From positions 744,001-808,000 of the forward strand of contig NZ_JABWGO010000002.1 in assembly GCF_013363995.1 (NCBI RefSeq): a DNA stretch of 64,000 nucleotides. The letters are read 5' to 3'. Source of the DNA: Nonomuraea rhodomycinica (GTDB taxonomy: Bacteria > Actinomycetota > Actinomycetes > Streptosporangiales > Streptosporangiaceae). How positions within the stretch are numbered: the stretch's first letter is position 1; every line of letters starts with the position of its first letter. This document shows positions 32,168 to 41,012 of this stretch, piece after piece. A program made the translations under genes and the position numbers. The notes under the pieces were generated by a model. The model did not search any database. It was not told the origin of the DNA and was given only the letters and a program-made list of their open reading frames with translations.

Positions 32168-32827
32168 ATGGAACTCGGCTTGCGGGAGACGAAGAAGCTG
32201 CAGACCCAGCGGGAGATCTGGGAAACGGCGATCCGGATGTTCGTGGAGCGCGGCTTCGACGACGTGTCGGTGGCGGAGATCGCCGCTGCGGTCCAGGTGT
32301 CGAGGAAGACGGTCTTCAACTACTTCGCGACGAAGGAGGACATCGTCCTTTCGCCCATGGACGCGCACGTGGAGGACTCCGCCCGCGTCGTGCGCGAGCG
32401 CGCCCCGGGCGAGCCGGCCGTGGTCGCTCTGCGCCGCGACTACCTCGACCGCCTCGCCCGGCGGGACGCCTCGGTGGGGATCAACGACGCGCCGCACACC
32501 CTCGCCGTCATGCGGCTCATCCTCACCACCCCCGCCCTCACGACCAGGGCCTACGTCTTCCACGAACGCGCCCGGGAACTGCTGACCCGCGAGCTGGCCG
32601 CCCAGTCGGGACGCGACGACGTGACGGCCCGCGTGGCGGCGGCCCAGATCACCTCCACGCGCGCCGCCCTGACCGGCGAGAACCTGCGCCGCCTGCTGGC
32701 GGGCGAGCCGTCCGACGCGGTGTACCCCGACGCCGTGGCCGACGCCGAGCGCGCCTTCGACCTGCTGGAGCACGGCCTCGGCGACTACTGCGGACACGCG
32801 GGCGGACACGCGGGCGGCGCCGCGTGA
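32168..32827 (+). CDS. TetR-family transcriptional regulator
   Basis: A 219-residue regulator. The helix-turn-helix is at residues about 15-60 (TQREIWETAIRMFVERGFDDVSVAEIAAAVQVSRKTVFNYFATKEDIV). The C-terminal ligand domain is helical, with a Gly/His/Ala tail. Divergent from the DHA2 pump, which it probably represses. It overlaps the downstream TPR gene by 4 nt (GTGA), so the two are co-translated. Confidence 0.93.
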   Translation: MELGLRETKKLQTQREIWETAIRMFVERGFDDVSVAEIAAAVQVSRKTVFNYFATKEDIVLSPMDAHVEDSARVVRERAPGEPAVVALRRDYLDRLARRDASVGINDAPHTLAVMRLILTTPALTTRAYVFHERARELLTRELAAQSGRDDVTARVAAAQITSTRAALTGENLRRLLAGEPSDAVYPDAVADAERAFDLLEHGLGDYCGHAGGHAGGAA

Positions 32828-34290
32828 ACGCGGGCCGCGAAGCCCTCACGGCCGCCCACCACCTGGCGGACCTCGGCCGGTGGCGCGAGGCTGCCGAGGC
32901 CCTGCGCCCCGCGCTGGCCGCCGAGGACACCGCCTACGAGGCGCACTGCCTGCATGCCCACTGCCTGCTCAACGCCCGGTCCGCACTGAGTCCCCTGTGG
33001 TGGTCCGAGTCCCGCGGGGCCGTGCGGGCCGCGCTCCGCCTCGAACCGCACGGCGCGTGGGCGCATCGCCTGCTGGCCCTGCTGCTCCTGGACGAAGGCC
33101 GCAAAGCCGCCGCGCTGCGGGAGGCCGTGGAAGCGGTCCGGATCAACCCCGAGGACGCGGGGGCGCTGAACGTGCTGGCGCGCTGCCAGCTGGCGTGCTT
33201 CAAGGTCGACGAGGCGCGGCGCACGGCCGGCGCGGCGATCGAGGCGAATCCCCAGGACCCGTTCGCCTACCTCACGCTCGCCGAGGTGGCCCGGGCCAGG
33301 TATGACTGGGCGGAGGCCGAACGCGCCTACCGGGACGGGCTCCGGCTCGACCCGGAGCACGAGGCGCTCGCCCTGGGCCTCGGCGAGCTGCTGTTCATGC
33401 TGCACCGCACCCTGGAGTCGGCGGAGGTCTATCTCGGCGCCGCCCGCGTCAGCCCGGAGAACGACGCGCTCAGCAAGGCGTTCACCGAGATCTGGTGGCA
33501 CCTGCGCATCATCAAGGACAAATGGCGGCGCAATCCCCGTTCGGCGGCGGCTCCCGAGCTCGCGGACCTGGCCGAGCTGATCGGGCCGGCCCGCTCGGAG
33601 CCGATCGACGCCGCCGTCCGCGACCTGCGCGCCGCCACGTCGGAGTCCCGCGTCAAGGTGGAGAAACTGCTCGAACGGGCCCTCGACGTCTTCGGCTCGG
33701 TCGCCGAGCTCATGGGCGCGACCGCGTACACGAGTCCGGGCCCCGGCACCGAGCTGAAGAGCTTCGCCTACCCCATGCCGGCTGTGCCCGGCCCGCCGGC
33801 CGAGTCGGGCTGGTACGTCCTCGGCATGGACGACGACCCGGTCCCCGGCGACGTCTCCCGCTTCAGGCTCGCGGTGGCGACGCTCGGCTACGAGGGCGAG
33901 CTCACGGCCGAGTACGCCGCCGAGTTCGACGCGGTGGCCCACGGGAGCGCGGGCCTGCGCGTGCGCGACGGCGACGACGCCGACTTCCACGAGCTCATGG
34001 TGGAGATCCACGAGGAGACCACCCGGCTCGCCCTCACCTATCGCGCCTGGGCCGACGCGCTGTCGGCGTTCGCCGCCGGTGTGACGCTCGCCAAGGACCA
34101 GTCGTCAGGAGCGCGAAGCTGGGCGGCGAGCGCGACCCGCTTCCGCGACCACGCCACCACGGCCGAGCAGGCGCGCGAGTGGGAGGACGAACGCCAGGAG
34201 GCGATCCGCTCCGCCCACGCGGCGGCCGGGCTCCGCAACGAGGCCGAGGCCCGCTGCGTGGAGGCGCTCCGCGCGGCGCTGCCCCGGTGA
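32824..34290 (+). CDS. TPR-repeat protein, function unknown
   Basis: A 488-residue cytoplasmic protein. The first 220 residues are TPRs (LADLGRWREAAEALRPALA, ALREAVEAVRINPEDAGALNVLARCQLA, DWAEAERAYRDGLRLDPEHEALALGLGELLFML). The remainder is a mixed region with WYVLGMDDDPVPGDVSRFRLAVATLGYEGEL and a helical C-terminus rich in Arg/Glu. I do not recognise the C-terminal domain. GTG start inside the TetR stop codon implies coupling to the regulator. Its last codons and stop are repeated twice downstream. Confidence 0.8.
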   Translation: MNAGREALTAAHHLADLGRWREAAEALRPALAAEDTAYEAHCLHAHCLLNARSALSPLWWSESRGAVRAALRLEPHGAWAHRLLALLLLDEGRKAAALREAVEAVRINPEDAGALNVLARCQLACFKVDEARRTAGAAIEANPQDPFAYLTLAEVARARYDWAEAERAYRDGLRLDPEHEALALGLGELLFMLHRTLESAEVYLGAARVSPENDALSKAFTEIWWHLRIIKDKWRRNPRSAAAPELADLAELIGPARSEPIDAAVRDLRAATSESRVKVEKLLERALDVFGSVAELMGATAYTSPGPGTELKSFAYPMPAVPGPPAESGWYVLGMDDDPVPGDVSRFRLAVATLGYEGELTAEYAAEFDAVAHGSAGLRVRDGDDADFHELMVEIHEETTRLALTYRAWADALSAFAAGVTLAKDQSSGARSWAASATRFRDHATTAEQAREWEDERQEAIRSAHAAAGLRNEAEARCVEALRAALPR

Positions 34291-34385
34291 GGCCGCGCGA
34301 AGGGCGGCCCTTGCCGCTGCCCCGGTGACGCCGCGGGCCGGCGGCCCTCGGTGCTGCCCCGGTGAGACCGCGGGCCGGGGTCCCC
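34278..34385. repeat. Three 37-38 bp tandem units at the TPR gene end
   Basis: GCTGCCCCGGTGA starts units at 34278, 34316 and 34353. The first contains the true stop TGA (34288-34290). The repeat fills the gap to the convergent GH5 gene. Confidence 0.7.
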
Positions 34386-35765
34386 TCAGCGCGCTCCTTC
34401 CGCTCCGAGGCTCGCCGACAGCAGGTCGAGCAGCGGCTCGCGCCGGGCGCACCGCTCCAGCAGGAACGAGTCGGCCAGCGCCAGCAGCTCGTCGTCGCCG
34501 AGCCCCCGGAACAGCTCCGCGTACTCCGGCAGCAGCGCCTGCGCGAGCAGGATGTGCCTGACGAGGTCGTCGGTCTGGTAGCGGGCGCCCCACGGGTACG
34601 GGTCCCAGCCCGGCGCCTCCTCCTCCAGCAGCCGGTGCAGCGGCGCCAGCTCGGCGGCCGTCTCCTCCATGGTGGAGCCCCACCGGTCGACGCCGAGCCG
34701 CCGCTTCTTGGCGATGAACCCGCCGAACCGCTCCAGGTACGGCCCGCGGGCGCAGACGAGGCCCTGCAGGCCCACGTCCTTGTACGTCCACAGCGACCAG
34801 CCGGCCCCGTACGCGTCGTAGATCTCCAGCTGGTCGCGCAGGATCTGGTAGCGCTGGCCGTCGACGTCCGGGTCGCCGGTGTAGACGGGCCCGAACTCGC
34901 CCACCCACAGCGGCGTCCCCGTCTCCCGCTGGAAGCGCGAGCGCCGCTCGAAGGTCCGCTCCAGCTCGTCGCGGTCGCACCACTCGCCGCGCGTGTAGCC
35001 GGGGTACGGCCCGCCGTGGGCGAACCCGGCCAGCGCGTAGTCGTGGCAGACGAACACCGTGTTCTCGTACATCTCACGGAAGACCGTGAAGTCCGTGGCG
35101 TAGGTGTTGCCGTCGAGGAACAGCACGTGCCGCGGGTCGGCGGCGCGCAGCGCCTTCACCAGCCGGTCGTAGAACGGGCCGACGACCTTGCCCGACGGGT
35201 CGCCGGGCTCGTTGACGGGGTTGTAGCCCGCCACCCACGGGTGGTCGCGGTAGTGGTCGGCGATCGCCTCCCACAGGTGCACCACCCGGTCCTGGAAGTG
35301 CCGGTGCCGCCAGAACGCGGCGACGTGCGTGGGGTTGTCGGAGTGCCAGTGCTGGTTCTGCGAGCCGGGCAGGGCGTGCAGGTCGATGACGCTGTACACG
35401 CCGTGCGCGCCCAGCAGGCCGATCACCCGGTCCAGGTGCCGGAAGCCGTCCTCGACGATCTCGAACGGCCGGTCGTCCGACTCGAAGTGCCGGTAGTTGA
35501 CCGGGATGCGCACGCAGTTCATGCCCAGCCCAGCCAGCAGCGCCGCGTCGTCCTCGGTGAAGAACGAGCCGAGCAGCCGCTCGAAGAACAGCGCCGCCCG
35601 CTCCTCGCCCAGCACCTCGCGCACGGCCAGCCGCATCGACGACTCGTCGCCGGGGTAGCCGGTGATGAAGTTCTCCATGTTGAGCCAGCCCCCGAGGCCC
35701 ACCCCGCGCAGCCGCACCGGCGTGCCGTCGGAGGTCAGGAGCCGTGTTCCGGACACGTGCAGCAT
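34386..35765 (-). CDS. Glycoside hydrolase family 5 (cellulase-family) enzyme, intracellular
   Basis: A 459-residue TIM-barrel enzyme without a signal peptide. The acid/base Glu is in GYNPVNEPGD and the nucleophile Glu in LWVGEFGPVY, both expected for GH5. Other family features are RGVGLGGWLN near the N-terminus, VRIPVNYRHF and SVIDLHALPG. Being cytoplasmic and cotranscribed with an oligosaccharide ABC importer, it probably hydrolyses the imported oligosaccharide. The substrate (beta-glucan, xylan or mannan type) cannot be fixed. It starts 2 nt after the upstream permease stop. Confidence 0.92.
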   Translation of the reverse strand: MLHVSGTRLLTSDGTPVRLRGVGLGGWLNMENFITGYPGDESSMRLAVREVLGEERAALFFERLLGSFFTEDDAALLAGLGMNCVRIPVNYRHFESDDRPFEIVEDGFRHLDRVIGLLGAHGVYSVIDLHALPGSQNQHWHSDNPTHVAAFWRHRHFQDRVVHLWEAIADHYRDHPWVAGYNPVNEPGDPSGKVVGPFYDRLVKALRAADPRHVLFLDGNTYATDFTVFREMYENTVFVCHDYALAGFAHGGPYPGYTRGEWCDRDELERTFERRSRFQRETGTPLWVGEFGPVYTGDPDVDGQRYQILRDQLEIYDAYGAGWSLWTYKDVGLQGLVCARGPYLERFGGFIAKKRRLGVDRWGSTMEETAAELAPLHRLLEEEAPGWDPYPWGARYQTDDLVRHILLAQALLPEYAELFRGLGDDELLALADSFLLERCARREPLLDLLSASLGAEGAR

Positions 35766-35767
35766 GG

Positions 35768-36586
35768 TCACCCTTTCGTCGCTCCCGCGGTCAGTCCGCC
35801 GATGAGGTGCCGCTCGGCGACGGCGTAGAAGCCCAGCGCCGGCAGCATGGCCAGCACCAGGTAGGCGAGCACCCGCGCGATGTCCGAGGTGTACTGGCCC
35901 TGGAACTGCTGGACGCCCAGCGGCAGCGTCCACGCCGTCTCGTCGCTGAAGACCACCAGCGGCAGCATGAAGTTGTTCCAGCTCCCGACGACGGCGAGCA
36001 CCGAGACGGTGGCCAGCGCCGGGCGGGCCATCGGCAGCAGGATCCGCCAGAAGAACCCGAACGGCGTGCAGCCGTCGATGGTGGCGGCCTCCTCGACCTC
36101 GCCCGGCACGCTGCGGAAGAAGCCGCGCAGGATGATGATCGTCAGCGGCAGCCCGAACGCGGCCTGGGTGAGGATCACCCCGAGCGGGTTGTCGAGCAGC
36201 CCGAGCGTGCGCAGCATCACGAAGATCGGCAGGATGGCCACCGCGAACGGGAACATCAGCCCCACGGTGAAGACGGTGAACAGCAGCTCCCGGCCCCGGA
36301 AGGCGAAGCGGGCGAACACGTAGGCCGCCATCGCCGACAGCAGCACCACGATCACCGTGGTCGCCACCGCGATGAACGTGCTGTTCCAGAGCTGCCGCCA
36401 GAACGAGCCCGAGCCGAGCACCTGGGTGTAGTTCTCCGTCACCCACGGGTCGGGCAGGCCGAACGGGTTGGTGGAGAGCTGGTCGGTGCTCTTGAAGCCG
36501 CCGAGCAGCGCGTACACGATCGGCACGAGGATGAACGCGCCCACGATCCAGGCGATCGCGTGCAGGGGAAGGGTGGTGCGTCTCAC
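35768..36586 (-). CDS. Carbohydrate ABC transporter permease (MalG-type)
   Basis: A 272-residue inner-membrane protein with six helices. The EAA loop is EVEEAATIDGCTPFGFFWRILLPMARPAL, the contact site for the ATPase. GTG start overlaps the preceding permease stop by 4 nt. With the MalF-type partner and the binding protein it forms an oligosaccharide importer. No ATPase is encoded in this operon, so it probably uses a shared MsiK-type ATPase, as is common in actinomycetes. Confidence 0.93.
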   Translation of the reverse strand: MRRTTLPLHAIAWIVGAFILVPIVYALLGGFKSTDQLSTNPFGLPDPWVTENYTQVLGSGSFWRQLWNSTFIAVATTVIVVLLSAMAAYVFARFAFRGRELLFTVFTVGLMFPFAVAILPIFVMLRTLGLLDNPLGVILTQAAFGLPLTIIILRGFFRSVPGEVEEAATIDGCTPFGFFWRILLPMARPALATVSVLAVVGSWNNFMLPLVVFSDETAWTLPLGVQQFQGQYTSDIARVLAYLVLAMLPALGFYAVAERHLIGGLTAGATKG

Positions 36587-37545
36587 CGGTGGTCTCCCAT
36601 CGACGTCGTCGCGCCCTCCAGGTCGCGGCGCATCACGAACCGCTGGTAGACCAGCGCGAAGACGAGGCTCAGCCCGAACATGACGACGCTGATCGCGCTG
36701 GCGTAGCCCACCTGGTTGCGGCCGAAGCCGAACTCCATCATGGTGACCGCCATGGTCTCCGAGGCGTGCGACGGGCCGCCCTCGGTGAGGATCCACACCA
36801 GGTCGAAGAGCTGGATCGTGTAGATGACGGACAGGAACACGCTGATCCTGATCGTCGGGCCGAGCAGCGGCAGCGTGACGTGGCGGAACACCCTCCACGG
36901 CGTGGCCCCGTCGATCTGCGCGGCCTCGATCAGCTCCTGCGGGATGTTCTGCCGCCCCGCCAGATAGATCATCATGTGGAACCCGAAGTACTTCCAGGTC
37001 ATGACGAGGAACACCGACGGCAGCACGGTCCCCGTGTCGGCCAGCCACTCCGACTCCAGCCCGAACACGCCGAGGATCTGGTTGGCCAGCCCCGCGTCCG
37101 GTGACAGGAGCAGCGAGAACAGCACCCCGGTGATGACCTCCGACAGCACGTACGGCGCGAAGAACACCAGCCGGTAGACGGCCCGGCCGCGCACCCGCTG
37201 GTGCAGCAGCATGGCGATGGCGAGCGAGAACGGAAGCTGCACGCCCAGCGACAGCAGGACGATCACGGCCAGGTGCCAGACGTCCTGCCGGAAGACCTCG
37301 GTGCCGAAGAGCCGGGTGAAGTTGTCCAGGCCGACGAAGTTCGTCGGCAGGCCGCCGAAGCCGTTCCACTTGAACGCGCTGGCGTACAGCGCGACCGCGA
37401 TCGGCGCGACGACCAGCAGCAGGAACAGCACCAGGGCCGGCAGCACGAACAGCGTGATGGTCAGCCAGGGCCGGCGCCTGCGCCGCGGCGGCCGGTCGCG
37501 GGCCGCGAGCGCGGGCGCCTGCGGCCCCCGGGTGAGCGTCGTCAT
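36583..37545 (-). CDS. Carbohydrate ABC transporter permease (MalF-type)
   Basis: A 320-residue membrane protein. An Arg-rich cytoplasmic N-terminus (RDRPPRRRRRPWL) precedes six helices. The EAA loop reads ELIEAAQIDGATPWRVFRHVTLPLLGPT. ATG start overlaps the substrate-binding protein's stop by 4 nt. Confidence 0.93.
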   Translation of the reverse strand: MTTLTRGPQAPALAARDRPPRRRRRPWLTITLFVLPALVLFLLLVVAPIAVALYASAFKWNGFGGLPTNFVGLDNFTRLFGTEVFRQDVWHLAVIVLLSLGVQLPFSLAIAMLLHQRVRGRAVYRLVFFAPYVLSEVITGVLFSLLLSPDAGLANQILGVFGLESEWLADTGTVLPSVFLVMTWKYFGFHMMIYLAGRQNIPQELIEAAQIDGATPWRVFRHVTLPLLGPTIRISVFLSVIYTIQLFDLVWILTEGGPSHASETMAVTMMEFGFGRNQVGYASAISVVMFGLSLVFALVYQRFVMRRDLEGATTSMGDHR

Positions 37546-38828
37546 TCGCTCTTGGCCACTTCCGTGACGGCGTCGGCGACCTGCTGCGGCGTCTTGGTGC
37601 CCGCGATGAGCTGGGCGACGCTGTCGTTCACCTCCGCGCCCACCGCGGGCGGGTACGCCTGGTCCAGGTAGAGCTGGAAGCCGGTCGCCTTCGCCAGGGA
37701 CTCCGCGACGACCTTGAGGTTGGGGTCCTTGACGGCGCTCTCCTCGCCCTGGAGCACGGGCAGCACGCCGCCCTTCTCGACGGCCCTGCTGTGGTTGGCC
37801 ATCTCGTCGAAGAACTTGACGAACTCCACCGCCTCCGGCGGCGCGTCCGCGCCCACGGCCAGGCCGCCGCCACCGCCGAACGCGTCGGTGATCGCGCCCT
37901 TGCCGCCGTCGACCGCCGGGAAGGGGAAGAAGCCGAGGTCGTCGCCGAGGCCCTTGCCCGACGACTTCTGCACGGCCGGCGCCCACTGGCCCATCAGCTC
38001 CATGGCGGCCTTGCCGTTGGAGACGCTCGCGGACTGCCCGTCGGGGGTGGAGTAGCCGGCGCCGAGGAAGCCCTTCTGGAACGGCTGGAGGTCGGCCAGC
38101 GCCTTGAGCTGCTGCCCGGCGGCCACGAAGTCGGGGGTGCTGAAGTTCTTGTCGGTCGCGGCCTGCTGGAGCGCCGGCACGCCGCCGATGCGCATGGCCA
38201 GGTAGGCCCAGTAGTAGTGGCCCGGCCACTTCTCCTTGCCGGCCAGCGCGATCGGGGTGGTGCCGGCCGCCTTGAGCTTCTTGACGTCGTCGAGGAACTC
38301 GGCCCAGGTGGCGGGCGGCTGCTGGATGCCGGCCTTGGCGAAGAGCTTCTTGTTGTACCAGAAGCCGACCATGCCGATGTCGGTCGGCAGGCCGTAGGTC
38401 TTGCCGTCGAACTGGTAGGCGGCCAGCGACGCCTTGGTGAAGCCGCCGAGGATCGGGGCGACGTCGGCGGAGAGGTCCTTGACCAGGTCCGCGTCGATCT
38501 GCTGCTTGAGGACCCCGCCGCCCCACGTGGCGAACACGTCGGGCGCCTTGCCGGACTGGGTGAGGGTCGTGATCTTCGACTTGTACGCCTCGTTCTCGAG
38601 GACGGTGGCCTTGATGGTGACGTTGGGGTGCTTGGCCTCGAACTCCTTGGCCCGTTCAGCCATGATCGTCTTCATCGGTTCGGTGGTCGACAGGTGCCAC
38701 AGCTCCAGGGTCACCTTGGCCGGTGAGCCCGCCTGGCTCTGCTTCGGCTCGGCGGCGCCGCCTCCGCCGCCGCCGCATCCGGCGACGAGTACGGCCGTCG
38801 CGATCAGCAGGAAACCGCGTCCTCTCAT
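37542..38828 (-). CDS. ABC transporter sugar-binding lipoprotein
   Basis: A 428-residue family 1 solute-binding protein. The lipobox LVAGC is at about residue 18, followed by a Gly-rich linker. Ligand-domain features include TLELWHLSTTEPM, FEAKHPNVTIK, DVFATWGGG, KTYGLPTDIGMVGFWYNKKLFAKAG and a C-terminal AGTKTPQQVADAV. It is first in the importer-GH5 operon and sits under one of two LacI-type operators. Confidence 0.93.
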   Translation of the reverse strand: MRGRGFLLIATAVLVAGCGGGGGGAAEPKQSQAGSPAKVTLELWHLSTTEPMKTIMAERAKEFEAKHPNVTIKATVLENEAYKSKITTLTQSGKAPDVFATWGGGVLKQQIDADLVKDLSADVAPILGGFTKASLAAYQFDGKTYGLPTDIGMVGFWYNKKLFAKAGIQQPPATWAEFLDDVKKLKAAGTTPIALAGKEKWPGHYYWAYLAMRIGGVPALQQAATDKNFSTPDFVAAGQQLKALADLQPFQKGFLGAGYSTPDGQSASVSNGKAAMELMGQWAPAVQKSSGKGLGDDLGFFPFPAVDGGKGAITDAFGGGGGLAVGADAPPEAVEFVKFFDEMANHSRAVEKGGVLPVLQGEESAVKDPNLKVVAESLAKATGFQLYLDQAYPPAVGAEVNDSVAQLIAGTKTPQQVADAVTEVAKSE

Positions 38829-38847
38829 AGGGGTTCTCTCCTCACGC

Positions 38848-38858
38848 CGAAAGTTTCG
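38848..38858. promoter_or_regulatory. LacI-type operator CGAAAGTTTCG, copy near the importer start
   Basis: A perfect palindrome around a central G, 20 bp upstream of the binding-protein start codon. An overlapping second palindrome GTTTCGTGAAAC follows it (38853-38864). It is identical to the copy at 38944-38954. Confidence 0.75.
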
Positions 38859-38943
38859 TGAAACCCCCCGATAATTTCGCTGACCGGAGCATAGGTAAAC
38901 GGCCTGTTACGCGTCAATAGCAGCAACAGGAGCATCGCTCCGC

Positions 38944-38954
38944 CGAAAGTTTCG
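38944..38954. promoter_or_regulatory. LacI-type operator CGAAAGTTTCG, copy near the LacI start
   Basis: It lies 16 bp upstream of the LacI-family start codon, 96 bp (about nine helical turns) from the first copy. The spacing would allow DNA looping and joint control of the operon and the regulator. Confidence 0.75.
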
Positions 38955-38969
38955 GTACACTGTGGACCT

Positions 38970-39983
38970 ATGTCAGCGAAGAGGCGGGTGACGATCGCCC
39001 TGATAGCCGAGGAGGCCGGGGTCTCCATCCCCACGGTCTCCAAGGTCATCAACGGCCGTCCCGAGGTCGCGCCCGCGACCCGCTCCCGCGTCGAGCGGCT
39101 GCTCCAGCAGCACGGCTACCAGCGCCGCGCCAGCACCGGCGACACCCCCGCCGGGCTCGTGGACCTCGTCTTCGCCGAGATCGAGTCGCCGTGGGCCATG
39201 GAGATCGTCCGGGGCGCCGAGAGCGCCGCCCACGAGGCCGGGGCCAGCGTCGTCATCTCCGTCCTGCACACCCACGCCGGGCCCGGCCGCGACTGGATGG
39301 AGCGCCTGGCCGGCCGCCGCACCGACGGCGTCGTCATCGTCGCCTCCCGCCTGTCGGCCGGGGTCCAGGACCAGCTGCGCGCCCGCTCGCTGCCGTTCGT
39401 GGTCGTCGATCCCGAGGGGGAGCCGGCGCCCGGCGTCGTCTCGGTCGGCGCCACCAACTGGAACGGCGGCTTGGCCGCCACCCGGCACCTCGTCGAGCTC
39501 GGCCACCGCCGCATCGCGATGATCAGCGGCCCCGCCGACATGCTGTGCAGCCAGGCCCGCATCGACGGCTACCGCGCCGCCCTGGAGACCGCCAGCATGC
39601 CGGTCGCTCCCGAGCTGATCCGGCGCGGCACCTTCCTCGTCGACTCCGGCCACGACAACGGCCACGCCCTGCTGTCGCTGGACGACCCGCCCACGGCCAT
39701 CTTCGCGGGCAGCGACCTGCAGGCGTTCGGCGTGTTCGAGGCCGCCCGGCAGCGCGGCCTGCGGGTGCCGGAGGACCTCAGCGTGGTCGGCTTCGACGAC
39801 CTGCCGCTCGCCCGCTCGGCCTGGCCGCCGCTGACCACCGTGCGCCAGCCGTTGCAGGAGATGGCCGCGCTGGCGACGCGCACGGTGCTCGCGATGGGAC
39901 GGGGCGAGCAGCCGGAGACGCGGCGCGTGGAGCTGGCCACCGAGCTGGTCGTCCGCGAGAGCACCGCGCCGCTGCGCCCCTGA
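38970..39983 (+). CDS. LacI-family transcriptional regulator
   Basis: A 337-residue regulator. The HTH is VTIALIAEEAGVSIPTVSKVINGRPEVAPATRSRVERLLQQHGY (residues 7-50). A periplasmic-binding-protein-like effector domain follows (GLVDLVFAEIESPWAMEIVRGAESAA, TAIFAGSDLQAFGVFEAARQRGLRVPEDLSVVGFDDLPLA). Divergent from the importer-GH5 operon and flanked by two identical operators, so it most likely represses that operon and itself. The inducer is probably the imported oligosaccharide. Confidence 0.94.
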   Translation: MSAKRRVTIALIAEEAGVSIPTVSKVINGRPEVAPATRSRVERLLQQHGYQRRASTGDTPAGLVDLVFAEIESPWAMEIVRGAESAAHEAGASVVISVLHTHAGPGRDWMERLAGRRTDGVVIVASRLSAGVQDQLRARSLPFVVVDPEGEPAPGVVSVGATNWNGGLAATRHLVELGHRRIAMISGPADMLCSQARIDGYRAALETASMPVAPELIRRGTFLVDSGHDNGHALLSLDDPPTAIFAGSDLQAFGVFEAARQRGLRVPEDLSVVGFDDLPLARSAWPPLTTVRQPLQEMAALATRTVLAMGRGEQPETRRVELATELVVRESTAPLRP

Positions 39984-40057
39984 CCGTCTCGGGCGCGCCG
40001 CGCGAGCGTGGCGCGTACGCCGGTTTCCCGATCAGGCTCCCGGGCAGCCGGTACGGC

Positions 40058-40510
40058 ATGCTGCGACATCTCGTGAACGGAGCCGTCGGCGGAGCCCTCG
40101 CGACGGCGGCGATGAGCACGGTCATGGTGGCCGGCCAGCGCGCCGGCCTGATGAGGGACCAGCCGCCCAAGCGCATCGTCCGCGCGATCCTGCCCGGCCA
40201 CCCGCGCAAGCCCAAGCCGGGGGAGGGCGTGCTGGGGACGGCCGCCCACTTCGCGTTCGGGATCGGGTCCGGCGCGCTGTTCGGCGTGCTGACCCGCGGC
40301 CGCGGCCGGGTGCCGCTCGGCGTCCTGTACGGCCTGGCGATCTGGTACGGCAGCTACGCCGGCTGGGTGCCCAAGCTCACGACCATGCCGCCGGCCCACC
40401 GCGACCGGCCCGGCCGCCAGGCCGTGATGGCGGCCGGCCATGTCGTCTACGGCCTGGCCCTGGCGAACGCCCTCACCCGCCTCGGCCGCCGCGCGGCCGA
40501 GGCGGCCTGA
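40058..40510 (+). CDS. Small membrane protein (DUF1440/DUF6789-like)
   Basis: A 150-residue protein with about four hydrophobic segments (VNGAVGGALATAAMSTVMVAG, GTAAHFAFGIGSGALFGVL, PLGVLYGLAIWYGSYAGWVPKL, AAGHVVYGLALANAL). It resembles the small inner-membrane families DUF1440/DUF6789, with RAGLMRDQPPKRI after the first helix. Function is unknown. No good Shine-Dalgarno is visible; a GTG at 40073 is a possible later start. It follows the LacI gene by 74 bp. Confidence 0.7.
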   Translation: MLRHLVNGAVGGALATAAMSTVMVAGQRAGLMRDQPPKRIVRAILPGHPRKPKPGEGVLGTAAHFAFGIGSGALFGVLTRGRGRVPLGVLYGLAIWYGSYAGWVPKLTTMPPAHRDRPGRQAVMAAGHVVYGLALANALTRLGRRAAEAA

Positions 40511-40597
40511 CCGCGCCCGCGCCCGCGTCGGCGTCGGCGTCGGCGCCGGGCGCGTGACCGGACCCTCCGGGAGGCGAGGAGGGTAGGGTCGGCGCAC

Positions 40598-40972
40598 GTG
40601 AGCACCGAGTTGGAGGAACTGGCCGCGCGGCTGCGGGCGTTCGCGCGGGCCCGCGACTGGGAGCAGTTCCACACCCCGAAGAACCTCGCGATGGCGCTGG
40701 CCGGCGAGGCGGGCGAGCTGGTGGCCGAGTTCCAGTGGCTCACCCCGGACGAGTCGGCGAGCCTCGACCCGGCCACGCTCGACCGGGTGCGCGGGGAGCT
40801 GGGCGACGTGACGGCCTACCTGGTGCGGCTGGCCGACGTCCTCGGGATCGACCTGGTGGAGGCGGCCCGGGCCAAGCTGGCGGAGAACGAGCGCCGCTAC
40901 GACCCGGCCCTCTACCGAGGCTCGGCGAGGAAGGCGCCCAAGCTGCCCCCGGATCGACGGGGAGACCGCTGA
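40598..40972 (+). CDS. MazG-like nucleotide pyrophosphohydrolase (dCTPase-like)
   Basis: A 124-residue all-alpha NTP-PPase. MALAGEAGELVAEFQWL contains the ExxE metal motif and RGELGDVTAYLVRLADVLGIDL the ExxD motif; NERRYDP is the conserved end. It resembles RS21-C6/DCTPP1-type house-cleaning enzymes hydrolysing non-canonical dNTPs. GTG start; GAGGAGGG lies rather far upstream (about 14 nt). Confidence 0.9.
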   Translation: MSTELEELAARLRAFARARDWEQFHTPKNLAMALAGEAGELVAEFQWLTPDESASLDPATLDRVRGELGDVTAYLVRLADVLGIDLVEAARAKLAENERRYDPALYRGSARKAPKLPPDRRGDR

Positions 40973-41012
40973 GCCGTACCAGAGGCTCACGGCCGCGCAT
41001 AAGGTGACGGGC

